NCBI GenBank assembly: GCA_019321725.1
Contig: CM033121.1
Coordinates: 7,316,001 to 7,380,000, forward strand
Direction of reading: 5' to 3'
DNA length: 64,000 nt
Source: Paulownia fortunei
Taxonomy: Eukaryota; Streptophyta; Magnoliopsida; Lamiales; Paulowniaceae
The position numbers and the translations under genes were made by a program. The notes beneath the pieces are model-generated. The model did not search any database, was not told the DNA's origin, and saw nothing but the letters and a program-made list of their open reading frames with translations. This document shows, piece after piece, positions 44,289 through 55,405 of the stretch (positions are counted from its first letter, which is position 1; each line of letters starts with the position of its first letter).

Positions 44289-45872
44289 TGAAGAATGAAT
44301 TTTATGCCTATTAATTGAGGAATATTTATTTAATTTTTTAATTAATTTTTAAGTATTTATGATAATTTTTATGCATTTAGTTTGAAATATTATAGATAAT
44401 AGTAAAATGAGAAGAAAATGGAAATAAACATAAAATTTGGTTGAAATTTTGAATAATTCATTTTTTGATGCTATTGAGGACAGTGTTCGTATTTCAATCA
44501 TAATTTTTTGCTCCAATATCATTTTGACTTGTTTCTTAAACCATTGAAAATCCAAGATATATATCTATAACTTTTATGTTTTTCATGAAATTCATTTATT
44601 TCTATTTCAATGAGAAAAATTAGGTTAAATAGTCTACACTTGACTGAAAATTTCTATTATGACATATCTTGGTAGTTTGGGCATATCTCCCCCCCAAAGA
44701 TGTCATAGTGAGCTGATTCATGAAGATATAGAAAGATAAGACATAGGACTACAATTCATATGAATACACTAAAAGTCAGTTTGGTCTTGAACATGGTGAA
44801 CAATCAGTTGAAAGAGGCAATTCACGCTACAGAGTCGGATCTTGGGTAGCAAGTGCAGCGCCTAGGCGCTGCAGGTACTGCCTTGGACAGAATGGGCGCT
44901 GCTGAGCGAATTATTATTTTTCCCTCTTTAGGGCATCTCCATCTAATTTTTAAGATCCCAAGAGCCTCAATTTCAGATTTTTGAAGAGAGGGAGAGAAGA
45001 TAAAACAAGTCAAGAAAGAAGAAAGAAGAAGAGAAGAAGAGAAGAAGATGAGAGATTTCTTCCAAGAGTTGAAAAGAGGACATCCACAAAGGAAGAAACT
45101 CATCCTACTTTCAAGTTTTATTTCATTTTCCTATTTTTCTCATTAATTATGTTCATGAATATTGTTATGTTCTTATTCATTTTTACCATTATGAATTAAT
45201 TTATTTTTTTAGGGTTGTGATGTAATTTAATTATGATATTTTGAATATTTATATCAATTCAATTCTCGATTTAATTTTTAAGTTGAGTTTTTTACATGGT
45301 TCTTAATGCTTTCAGTTACTTGGCCACTAATTGAATGGTTTGCTAATCATATTGATCCGAAAGGTGATATATGTATTTAATTCTATGTGTAGAAAAATAT
45401 AAATTGCATGTAAGATAGAAATATACTTGCATAGTTTATGTAGTCTTGTGTGAGATCCATAGAACCTAATGAATTGGTGATTGTTGTAATTCATATAGGA
45501 ATATAGTGGGTTAACAATTGATGATATTTTCATTAAATCTTGAGAAATGCTAGTGGATAATTTAGGAATTCTCGATTATCACTTGAAAAATAAATTGAGA
45601 TTGATGAGATGAATTATTCAATTCAAACTAATTATGGTGAAATCATAACCCTAGGCTTTTAAGTTTTTGCATTTCATCATTAGTTAATTTTTATTACTAG
45701 TTAGTTTAGTTACATTTAGTTTATAATCATAAAAACGCACTTTCATTTATTCAAATAAAATTAGAGTTAACATAATTTCGCTATTTAATAATTCAACAAT
45801 CCTCATGGGAGATTCATCACTTTATTACTTGTAAACGATAACGTGCACTTGCGTTCATGAATTTTCGCAACA
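44289..45872 (+). repeat. Athila-like 5' LTR
   Basis: It aligns with 49818-51325 throughout (TTTATGCATTTAGTTTGAAAT, TCCCTCTTTAGGGCATCTCC, TTTTTACATGGTTCTTAATG). It opens with a mutated TGAAGAATGAA (TGATGAGTGGA in the partner) and ends TTCGCAACA. An exact 18-base palindrome lies at 44855-44872. Confidence 0.88.
44855..44872. promoter_or_regulatory. Perfect 18-base palindrome in the LTR
   Basis: GCAGCGCCTAGGCGCTGC equals its own reverse complement. The partner LTR has GCAGCGCCTTGGCGCTGC at 50381-50398, changed only in the central dinucleotide. The related LTR at 1216 has a GGGGTCGCAACCCC hairpin in its comparable region. The role is unknown; a regulatory or structural element of the LTR is possible. 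Confidence 0.8.
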
Positions 45873-45878
45873 AATTTT

Positions 45879-45896
45879 TGATGCCGTTGTCGGGTA
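45879..45896 (+). promoter_or_regulatory. Primer binding site, tRNA-Asp type
   Basis: TGATGCCGTTGTCGGGTA matches 14 of 18 bases of the tRNA-Asp complement TGGCGCCGTTGCCGGGGA; three of the four changes are transitions. Confidence 0.8.
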
Positions 45897-46009
45897 TTAT
45901 TTTATTTTGATAATATCAATACCAAGTAACTCTAATTTTAGTTTGAATTTTTTTTCTTTCTTTCTTTTACTTTTGTTTTATGTTTCAAATTTCCAGGCAT
46001 TGATCGAAG

Positions 46010-46870
46010 GTGAAGAGTGAACTTCTAAACAAGTCTCTAAGCATCATGGCACATGCAAGAGAAAATGTAGAGAATAATAGAGCACTACGTGATTATGCTA
46101 TGCCTATGGTCGCTGATACACTCTTAGAAATCAAGCACCCTGTCATTCAAGTAAATAATTTTGAGATCAATCCAGCTATGATTCAAATGATTCAGGCTAA
46201 TCAGTTTTGTGGATTAGCCAATGAGGATCCTAATGCATATATAGCTAGTTTTCTCAAAATTTGTCATATGTTCAAATATAATGGCATTACTGATGATGCC
46301 ATTAGATTGAGATTATTTCTATTTTCACTTTGGGACAAGGCCAAAGTTCGGTTGAATTCTCTAAGTGTCGGGACAATCACTACTTAGGCAAACTTGGCTC
46401 AAAGCTTTCTAGCTAAGTTTTTCCCACCTGCAAAGACAGCCAAGATGCGAAATGATATCACTACCTTTTCTCAACATGACTTGGAATCTTTGCATGAGGC
46501 TTGGGAAAGGTACAAGGATCTATTGAGGAGATGTCCACATCGTGGTATACTGGATTGGTTGCAAGTGTAAACATTCTACAATGGTTTGAGTGGCTCAACT
46601 AGAACTTTAGTTGATGCAGCAGCTGGCGGAGTTCTTATGGGCAAAACACACAATGAGGCCTATGATCTTCTTGAAACCATGGTTGCGAATGCTTATCAAT
46701 GGCCTTTAGAGAGAATTGCACCAAAGAAAATATTTGGAGTTTATGAGGTTGACGCACTCTCTGCTCTCACTACCAAGGTTATTATATTATCTTAACAACG
46801 TAGCTCTTTTATTGCTAATTCGGTTCCCACATCAGTTGAGGTATGTAATTTTTGTAATAGTCTTCACCAA
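46010..46870 (+). pseudogene. Athila-like gag, N-terminal part
   Basis: The frame from 46010 (first internal ATG at 46046, MAHARENVENNRALRDYAMP) carries the gag core: QMIQANQFCGLANEDPNAYI, then SFLKICHMFKYNGITDDAIR and LFLFSLWDKAKVRLNSL. A TAG at about 46385 and a TAA at about 46568 interrupt it. In between are AKFFPPAKTAKMRNDITTF and ESLHEAWERYKDLLRRCPHR. A last open part (46586-46795) ends in YEVDALSALTTKV. Near 46845-46880 a short knuckle reads CNFCNSLHQVQC. Gag forms the particle shell of the element. The reading frame changes at ~46800. Confidence 0.9.
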
Positions 46871-46875
46871 GTACA

Positions 46876-47490
46876 ATGTGTCAAGTTGGGAACTCATTCA
46901 CCCCATCTCAGCCAGAACAAGCACAATTTGTGGGAAATGTTACATGGCAGAACAATCCATACTATAACAACTACAATTCAGGATGGAGCAACCATCCAAA
47001 CTTTTCATGGATAAATGGACAAAGCACAGTGAGACCACCACCATCAAATTTTCAGCCTCCAAATCAGTCTCAACATGTGCCTAAAGTTTCTCTAGAAGAT
47101 GCACTCGCACAATTCATGGCAAAGACAGAAGCAACATTGCAGAAACAAGAGTCTTTCATTCAAAATCAATCAGTTTCTCTCCAAAACTTGGAGGTTCAAA
47201 TGGATCAAATTGCCAATATATTGATCACAAGACCTCAAGAGTTATTCTCTTGTAACATTGAGCCAAACTTAAAGAAGAATGTGCATGCCATTACTCTACG
47301 TAGTGGTAAGGAGTTGTCGGAACTTGAAAGAAAAGTCATTAATTCAAAGAAATCGACAATGGGGAGTGTAGTTGAGGAGCTTGATAAAACTCCAAACAAG
47401 AAAGTTGAGAAGCCTAAGTCAAAGTTATTGTCGGATAATCCTCCACCATATGTGCCTCCTATCCCATTTCCTCAACTATTCCAAAAATAA
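46876..47490 (+). pseudogene. Athila-like gag, C-terminal linker
   Basis: 204 open codons, Asn/Tyr/Trp-rich at first (NNPYYNNYNSGWSNHPNFSW). KVSLEDALAQFMAKTEAT and a coiled-coil-like LQNLEVQMDQIANI follow, then HAITLRSGKEL, the conserved junction before Athila protease, and a Pro-rich end (PPPYVPPIPFPQ). The TAA at 47488 separates it from the protease in the same frame, so an ancestral continuous gag-protease frame has been broken by nonsense changes. Confidence 0.88.
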
Positions 47491-47622
47491 AATCTAGATA
47501 AGCAATTCTCTAAATTTCTGGATATTTTTAAGAAATTGCACATTAATATTTCTTTTGCAGATACCTTAGAGCAAATGCCTAGCTATGTAAAATTTATGAA
47601 GGAGATACTCTCTAATAAATAA

Positions 47623-48249
47623 ATGCTAAAGAAATATGAGACAGTGGCACTCACTGAGGAATGCAGTGCCATTGCAAAAAAGTTACCGCCCAAGCTGAAA
47701 GATCTAGGGAGTTTTACGATTCCTTGCACTATTGGCAATTTGTTTATTGATAAAGCTTTATGCGATCTTGGTGCAAGTATTAATTTGATGCCTTTCTCTG
47801 TTTTTAGGGAAGTTGGGCTTGGAGAAGCTAAGCTTACTACTATCTCATTGCAATTGGCGGATAGGTCCATCAAGTATCCGAGGGGAATCATAGACGTGTT
47901 GATAAAAGTTGACAAGTTCATCTTCCCGGCAAACTTTATTGTTCTTGACATGGATGAAGACCAACATATTTCAATCATTCTTGGTCGACCATTTTTAGCA
48001 ACTGGAAAAGCTCTTATTAATGTGCAAAAAGGCCAACTCACCTTGAGAGTCCAAGATGAACAAGTCACACTGAAAAATTTTAAGCCTATGAAGCACTTAA
48101 GTGGAGTTGATAGTTGTTTGCGAGTAGACATTGTTGATGAATGTATCCAAGTAACTACTCAAGCAAAACAACAATTTGAGCCTTCAAAAGTCTGTTTATG
48201 TGGAATTTTAACCAAAGAAATTCTTGAAACTTTAGAATTTGTGCACTAA
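47623..48249 (+). pseudogene. Athila-like aspartic protease
   Basis: 208 open codons in the same frame as the gag linker; codons between 47491 and 47622 are readable too (LDIFKKLHINISFADTLEQM), ending in a TAA before the ATG at 47623. The active site is ALCDLGASINLMP (Asp48, with Leu-Gly-Ala), preceded by GSFTIPCTIGN. IILGRPFLATGKALINV near residue 125-145 is the second conserved region of retropepsins (ILGRPFL). The enzyme would cut the element's polyprotein. It has no stop inside but is cut off from gag and has no polymerase after it. The frame ends at TAA 48247. Confidence 0.9.
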
Positions 48250-49817
48250 GCGAGTTGGCAATGATTGAAAGGGTACAATGATGGTGGAGGGAATCTAGAG
48301 ATCTAGAAACTAAGCGCTTCTTGGGAGGCAACCCAAGTGTTTAACATTTTCTTTTCTTTTTATTATTTAGTTGTTTAATATTTTTTTTTCTTTTAATTTG
48401 ATAATTTTTATTTGTTTTCATTTCAGAATCCAACTCAAGTTTGAGGGAGGATTTGTAAAATAAGGAGTGATATGCCACCAACTAATGAATGCACATCCAT
48501 CATTGTTTTAGAAGAAGGGGATGATGAAGTTGATGCGAACTTACACTATTCAGGGAAGTCTTCTAAAACTTATCTTGCTTTATTTAACATTGAGGACAAT
48601 GTTAGTTCTAAGTTTGGGGGTGAATGTATGTGTTTCATTTGATTTTATTTGTTTATATCTTTTGGAAATTGATGAATGTTGTGCTTATGTATGTGCTTAA
48701 CTCTTGTGATAATTTTTATCTTTCTTATAATCCTTTGACATATTGAGTACATAACCTTGAACATTTGGTTTTACAGCTTACTTAGAAAAAAATTATGTTA
48801 ACTCGATATTTTTTTGTGATCTCATATAATTCTAGAACTTGTTTGATTGTCACTCGGAGCAAAATCCTAGGCTATATAACATTAGGGAAGTGATTTAGGC
48901 CATTTTTAGACCATTTGAGTCTTTCAAGCCACCCTGTTTATGATGCATAATCCCTAGTGTCTCCTGTTGAGCCTATTCAGTCATTTGTTTTGTCACCCTA
49001 CAAATAAACCTCAACCAATGAATTAATTTTTTTATCTTATATATTAACTCTCACTCAACTTATTGCTATTCTAGTAATATCATTTTGAGTATTGAAAGTG
49101 GTTTAAAAAAATAACAAAGAGAGATGGTGATTTGTACAAAACTCCAAAAAAAAAAATATGTCAAGAAATATGAGAAAAGAGTGCAATACCGATTGTTTAT
49201 AAAAAAAATAAGTTTGGGTGTAGCACTTCAAAAAATAAAGAGAATATGTGAAAAAAGGGGAGTTTAACGAATAAAGTGGTGTGACAAATCAAAAGAAGAA
49301 AGGTTCGTGAAGGTATGAGACAAAAATATGGTGGTGCTCATCAACAAAGTTCTAGAATAATTGTGTGCTATGTGTAATTTGAGCTACTATATTATCTTTT
49401 ATCCTACCATTACCTTAACCATACATTACAAGCTTTCAAAGTCCTAATAATCCTTAATATTGTATTAGTCTACATTAGTGGAGAGTGACATAAAAAACAA
49501 GCTTATGAAATTCTAAAACACATAAATAAGAGATCAATAATTTTGTTATGAATTTGCATAAACCAATCTGAGTAGCAAAAAATTATGAGTAAGAGGCTAC
49601 ACACACACACTCAAAGGATTTAAAGATGAGTGAATTTGGCACTTGAGTTGAAATCGTGCATTTTGATGATATTTTGAGATTTTATTGAGTTATAAACTCA
49701 CAACATTTTTTTAAACTCATTTGGTTAGTAGGTTTAATTATCACTTGTTATTTTACTTATTTTATTTCTTTCTTTCTTTTACTCAAGGACTAGCAAAATA
49801 TTAAGTTTGGGGGTGTT
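48250..49817 (+). other. Athila-like 3' non-coding region and polypurine tract
   Basis: No protein domain is readable. The landmarks are AAGCGCTTCTTGGGAGGCAA near 48310, a first AAGTTTGGGGGTGAATG near 48610 and AAGTTTGGGGGTGTT at 49803-49817. The last abuts the 3' LTR and is the polypurine tract. Several A-rich runs lie between. Confidence 0.8.
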
Positions 49818-51325
49818 TGATGAGTGGATTTTATATCCATTAATTGAGTACCATTTGCTTAACTTTTTTATTAGTTTTTGAGTGTTATGTTAATTTTTAT
49901 GCATTTAGTTTGAAATATTGTAGGTAATGGTAAAATGAGAAGAAAATGGAAAGAAACATAAAACTTGGTTAAAATTTTGAATAATCCACTTTTTGATGCT
50001 ATTAAGGGTAGTATTCGTATTTCAATCGTAACGTTTTGCTCCAATATCATTTTGACTTATTTCTTAAACCATTGGAAAGACAAGATATATATTTATAACG
50101 TTTATGTTTACCATGAAATTCATTTATTTCTATTTCAATGAGAAAAATTGGATTAAATAGTCTGCATTTGACTGAAAATCTCTGTTATAACATATTTGGT
50201 ATTTTGGTCATAACTCCCTCCACAGATGTCATATTAAGCTGATTCATGATGGTATAGAAAGATAAAACATAGAGATACAATTCATATGAAGTCACAAAAA
50301 GCCAGTTTGGTTTTGAACATGGTGAAAAATCGATTGAAAGAGGTAATTGGTGCTACAGAGTCGGATCTTGGGCAGCAAGTGCAGCGCCTTGGCGCTGCCC
50401 TGTAGCATCTAGGTACTGCAGGCACTGCCTTGGATAGAATGGGTAGCGCCTAGGCATTGCCGAACAGACAAATAGGGGCAAAATTATCATTTTTCCCTCT
50501 TTAGGGCATCTCCATCTGATTTTTAAGATCCCAAGAGCCTCCATTTCAGATTTTTGGAGAGAGGGAGAGAAGATAAAACAAGTCAAGAAAGAAGAAGAAA
50601 GAAGAGAAGAAGAGGAGAGATTTCTTCCAAGAATTGAGAACAAGACATCCACAAGGGAAGAAACTCATCATATTTTCAAGTTTTATTTTATTTTCCTCTT
50701 TTTCTCATTAATTATGTTCATGAATATTGTTATGTTCTTATTCATTTTTACCATCATGAATTAATTTATTTTTCTAGGATTGTGATGTAATCTAATTATG
50801 ATATTTTCAATATTTGTATCAATTCAATTCTCAATTTAATTTTCAAGTTGAGTTTTTTACATGGTTCTTAATGTTTTCAATTACTTGACCACTAATTGAA
50901 TAATTTGCTAATCATATTGACCCGGGAGGTGATATATGTGTTTAGTTCTATGTGTAAAAAATCATAAATTGCATATAAGATAGGAATATACTTGCATGGT
51001 TTGTATAGTCTTGTGTGAGATCCATATAATCTAATGAATTGTTGATTGTTGTAATTTACATAGGAATATAGTGGGTTAGCAATTGATGATATTTTCATTA
51101 GACCTTGGGAGAGGCTAGTGGATAATTTAGGGATACTCGATTATCACTTGGAAAATAAATTGAGATTGATGAGATAAATTATTCAATTCGAACTAATTAT
51201 GGTGAAATTATAACCTTAGCCTTTTAAGTTTTTGCATTTCATCATTAGTTAATTTTTATTACTAGTTAGTTTAGTTACATTTATTTTATAATCATAAAAA
51301 CTCACTTTCATTTATTTATATTCCA
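49818..51325 (+). repeat. Athila-like 3' LTR, truncated at its right end
   Basis: It begins TGATGAGTGGATTTTATATCC. Compared with 44289-45872 it lacks about the last 110 bases: agreement stops after CTCACTTTCATTTATT. It has a longer GC-rich part near 50400 (CTGTAGCATCTAGGTACTGC). Confidence 0.88.
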
Positions 51326-51429
51326 TTTTTATTTAAACATTATGAATAAGAGTGTTTTTACAAAAGTATAAAAGCTCGCCGCTAATTAGCTCATTGGGTA
51401 CTACTCTAACAAATATTTCATCCATTTGT

Positions 51430-51620
51430 CCACTTAGGCTGCCACATAGTCTTTTGCCTCCAAAATGGAATTTTCCCTAAATTGGTAGGTAGGTCAACAA
51501 TAACTGATCACTTTTATCGACTATTGTGAGTTTTGTCCTTATATTCCAAATTTTAACTTTACTTCTTAAAATATTTTTTCTCATAAAATTAATTCTTAAA
51601 AATTAATGTGTCATTCAATC
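51430..51620 (+). repeat. Dispersed repeat, copy 1 (partner at 61885-62060)
   Basis: The shared order is CTRCCACATAGT, TTGCCTCCAAAATGGAA/TTGAAGTT, AAATTGG.AG, AACAATAACTGATCA/AGCAATAGCCAATCA, then GACT.TTGTGA.TTT and AATTTTGACTTT-like text. Non-coding. The two copies lie outside the two ends of the large palindrome in direct orientation. Confidence 0.65.
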
Positions 51621-51849
51621 GGACCCTAGATACCTTTCTCTTTATGCTTTCTAGATAGTAAGTAGTGAGCCAGTCAAGTAAGAAAGTCTCATTCCATATT
51701 TCTTATTAGTCTAAAGTTCCGTCTGACGAAGGAGTAGGTTAAACTCAATATACAAGAATCCACTAGCATATCTTTGGAGAAATTGAGTTTCCTCATTGAG
51801 AAAAAAAAGGGTGGAGGAGGGAAGAAAATGAATAATAGGAAAAAGAAAA

Positions 51850-52877
51850 GGCCAAATCACTCTCATACTCCATCTCTACTTTTTATCTCTTTTTCGTCCC
51901 TCGTCTCTTAAAAGTCTCATTTTAGTCCCTTATGTCTATAATTCATCCCATTAAAGTTCCTAAGTACATAATGTATTAATTTTAACCAAATTTCTTCCAA
52001 ATTAAATGGAAGATTTCATTTTCAAAGGTATTTTTGGTAAACTACAATGAATACACTAAATAATGCTAGATTTTAGAATTTAATTGCGCACAAAAACCTT
52101 TTGGGAATTTACCAAAAGATTCAAGAAATCCCATGAGTGGTGGGTGTTAACATCGTTAAGAGTTTAATTTGAGGTTATTTATGTCAAAATTGCTACTTAC
52201 GATAGTAATTAAAAAAAATAATTACAATAAATATGTTCAAAAAATAATTATTAAACAATTAATAATGTATATTATGTTAATAACAAATTGCTAATAATAA
52301 CTATGGTATATTTTTGTTATCAATATAAATTTGTCATTAGTTATGATAAAAAAAATTTTCACTTGTAGATATGTGAAAAATTAGTATTATGACAAAACAA
52401 ATATATTTTTTATGATATGAAATTAGTGGACTTTGATATTATCACTTAACATCTTTTCATTGATAATCTTTTTTTTAATTGTGGTTATATGAGAGCTATA
52501 CTACATATTACAACCTAATTCAGAGCATGTTAACTATTGTATTTTTTGATATTGCATTTTTGTGTGCATTGATAAATGTAATATATTTAATTTCTCTATA
52601 AATAAATGTTGAAAAAAAAATAAAAACTAACATTTGAACACTGATTATAAAGTATTTAAAACATAACTTATTTTCAATTAGGGTTACAAAAATACCCTTG
52701 AAAAATAGAATATTCTATCCAATTTGAAATGGAATCCGTTAAAACTAACAGAATTATATGTTTAGGACTATAATAGGATGAATAATAGAGATCATGGACT
52801 AAAATGAAGCATTTGAGAGATGAGGGGTGAAAATGAGAGAGAAAGTAGAGATGGAGGACTATGATAATAGTTTGGCC
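51850..52877. mobile_element. Element with ~200-base terminal inverted repeats (outer left part of palindrome)
   Basis: The left end GGCCAAATCACTCTCATACTC and the inverted right end (GGCCAAACTATTATCATAGTC read inwards) continue as matching repeats for some 200 bases (CCATCTCTACTTT, TCATTTTAGTCC, TAATTCATCCCATTA). The interior is AT-rich and non-coding. Size and long inverted ends fit a Mutator-like or similar non-autonomous element. No target duplication was found. Confidence 0.65.
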
Positions 52878-52994
52878 TTATAGCAAGGAAATTTTTTACT
52901 ATAGTTGAGTCAATTTTGGAGGATCCTAGTTAAATTTCCAAAAAGATCCTAGTTAATTTGAAAATTTGAACTCTTATTTTGGAGGATAATAAGT

Positions 52995-55400
52995 CATGGA
53001 TATAGCACCTGACCACAGTTCATGAACTGTTGGATTCAAGGGTTGGGATTTCTGAACCAAAAACTTTAACTAGCATATGCCAATTTAGGGTCGGTTCAAG
53101 AATCGGTGGTTCTAGGCCAGTTTCAGGCTAGTTTAGGGTTGGTTCAAGAATCGGCTGCTCCAGGCCAGTTTTAGGTCCATTTTTCTTAAAAATTTGAAGT
53201 TAAATCTAAAATAAAATATTGTTAACTAAAAAAATAAAAAAAAAATCGCTTGAAATTAAATTTAAGTTGCCTACGTATTCTCTTAAGGTGTAGAGGAATC
53301 AAAGCTCATGTAGTTCTATTACCTTTTTACTTTTTTTACCTTAGGGAGTAGCGTGGCACAATCATTCCCACATGTTCCCGCCATCATGTTTGTTCCTTCC
53401 GTGTCTATGTCATTTGCCTCATTATTTGGTTGCATATCTTGTATTTATTTTTTGGCCTTCACCCAATCATCGAGACATGATTGGACTTCTAAAGATTTGG
53501 GAGATATGGTTGAACGTTCTTCGCTCAATATGTTACCTCCCAAGCTAAAGGCTTGCTCCATAGCAATTGTTGAGACGGGGCAAACAAGAACCTAGAATTC
53601 CGCATCTTTTGTAACCACCATCGCAAAATATCGAATTCTCCGTCCTAATCTGCCTCATTAAATTCAAAAGCAACGTTAAAATAATTTTCAAGTTCCTGGT
53701 TGGAACTTGGAATCCTCTTGAACATTTTGTCCATTCTTTTATTAAAAGTTGTGCCTTAGTAAGCCTAAAACTACTATTACTGTTACTAGTATTTTTGGTT
53801 TTAAGTTGAGTAACTTGTCCCTCATACTTTAAACTATATTCATTAAAAAAATTAATAAATATATTCTAACATTATGTACAATTAATGCGGAATTAGGAAA
53901 AAAATCATTTTTAATAGGAATTAATGCATCATAATACATTGTTAACAGGTTTTATAAATCATCTAATTTAAGTCTAAGGTCAAAAAAACAATAGCAACTA
54001 AATTAATTTTTGGAATGTTCAAAAAATATTTTTTCCATTTAGTTTTCATTACTTCAACACAATATTTTAAAATTTCGTCATTAGAGTAATTTAAAACTAT
54101 TACAATATTACAATAATTAATTAGTACTAAAAGAAAAATTGGTAATAAACTCCTGATAATTATAAGGTGGCGTTATTAAAAGTTTTTAAAATGTTACAAA
54201 TCTTTTCACATACTACCCATTAGTTTGGAAACAAATGCACATTATTAAAATTTTCCATAAAAAAATGTACATAATAATTTTTTATAATCAAAAGATTCTT
54301 ATAATAATAAATATGTTGGAACATAATTCTAACAAGTTGGAACATCCATGGAAATCTTTTAGACCTCATACCATTGACCTTGCAACATTTAGCTCATTGC
54401 TTCATAATTTGTGGATGTGACCACAACTAATCAATTGCTTGCTTAATGGGCCTAAGTTGTAATTCTAAATGTCATAATCCATCTTGTATATATAAATGTA
54501 AAATGTGACATATATATCTAGTATAAAAAATTTACCACCAATTGATGACTCACATACAACTTTAAAATCTCCAATACTAATAGTATTTGAACTAGCATTG
54601 CCAAATGATATTGAAAAAAAATTAGTAGTTAAATTATATTGTTCTAATATTAATAATATCATTTGAGAAATGTTCTCCATTGTGTGCACTTCATCGAAAC
54701 TCTATATGCAATTAACATTTTTTGGATTGACTAAAAATTATCAATCAAATGACAAGTAATACTTATATATGAATGAATTTGCCAATGGCCACTCTAAATA
54801 TCAAAATATAAAAAAAATTATTATTTACATTAGCAAATACTTTTATTAATATTTCTTTACCTTTATTATATAATTTTTTTACTGTATGAGTGAGTGTGGT
54901 TCGTGGAATACGTTTAGTAGTAGGATTTAATGCATTTTGACAAAAATCTTCAGAAGTTAACTTATTACCAAAACTAAAAGAAAGATGTTCAACAGCAACA
55001 AACTTAGCTAATCTTTTTTTTATAATTAACATTAAAATATTTAAATAAGTTAGAATCGATACCTCCACCAGAAGATGAGTATGTTGGGATTTGAGTTTGA
55101 GAACGGTCAATTCCATATTCAACCATATGTTTCTTCTCTATATATCTTGTAAACAATCCATAACCACCTCCGAATTAAAATTTATATGATTGAGAGTGTA
55201 CTTACATTGTGCTCGCATCTCTCCAAACGAAAGTTTCACCTTCTCAATGTTAGGTGAAAATATAAGATTTTAGAGTAGGAGTAGCTTGAACATTGGCATC
55301 ACACATACTTTCTTAAGTTGGAAATATATGAGGTTGCTCATCATCACTTATTTCCACTTTATAATTCATGTTAAGTGTAGGTGTTGAACCAAAGTTGAAA
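52995..55400 (-). mobile_element. hAT transposon remnant inside the left palindrome arm
   Basis: This block has no counterpart in the right arm, so it inserted after the palindrome formed. On the minus strand it encodes pieces of a hAT transposase in order. Near its left side two GGTTGGTTCAAGAATCGG-like repeats (53085 and 53137) resemble hAT ends. The opposite end and an 8-bp duplication were not identified. Confidence 0.8.
53380..55340 (-). pseudogene. hAT-family transposase pseudogene
   Basis: Minus-strand pieces follow the hAT order. A decayed BED-type zinc-finger region (MRAQCKY, near 55200) is followed by EHLSFSFGNKLTSEDFCQNA (open frame 54763-55122). The catalytic-core segment is YNLTTNFFSISFGNASSN then IGGKFF (54465-54689), with the expected Asp of the D.AS motif replaced by Gly. 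A DVPT.WN-type block lies near 54340. The C-terminal dimerisation domain, near 53440-53595, reads CPVSTIAMEQAFSLGGNIL then ERSTISPKSLE. Stops and frame changes are many, so it is inactive. The enzyme would cut and paste hAT elements. Confidence 0.85.
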
Positions 55401-55405
55401 CGACC

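Larger units (their letters stand above)
44289..51325 (+). mobile_element. Athila-like Ty3/gypsy element with gag and protease only
   Basis: The 5' LTR (44289-45872) and a 3' LTR shortened at its right end (49818-51325) flank a tRNA-Asp-type primer site, gag and an aspartic protease. After the protease comes the long non-coding part typical of Athila (TTCTTGGGAGGCAACCCAAG, AAGTTTGGGGGTGAATG), with no reverse transcriptase, RNase H or integrase. It is non-autonomous or internally deleted, and its frames carry several stops. Confidence 0.9.

Noticed and set aside
47583..48131. 182-codon minus-strand frame
   Set aside because: It is the antisense shadow of the Athila-like protease on the plus strand, which has the active-site motif.
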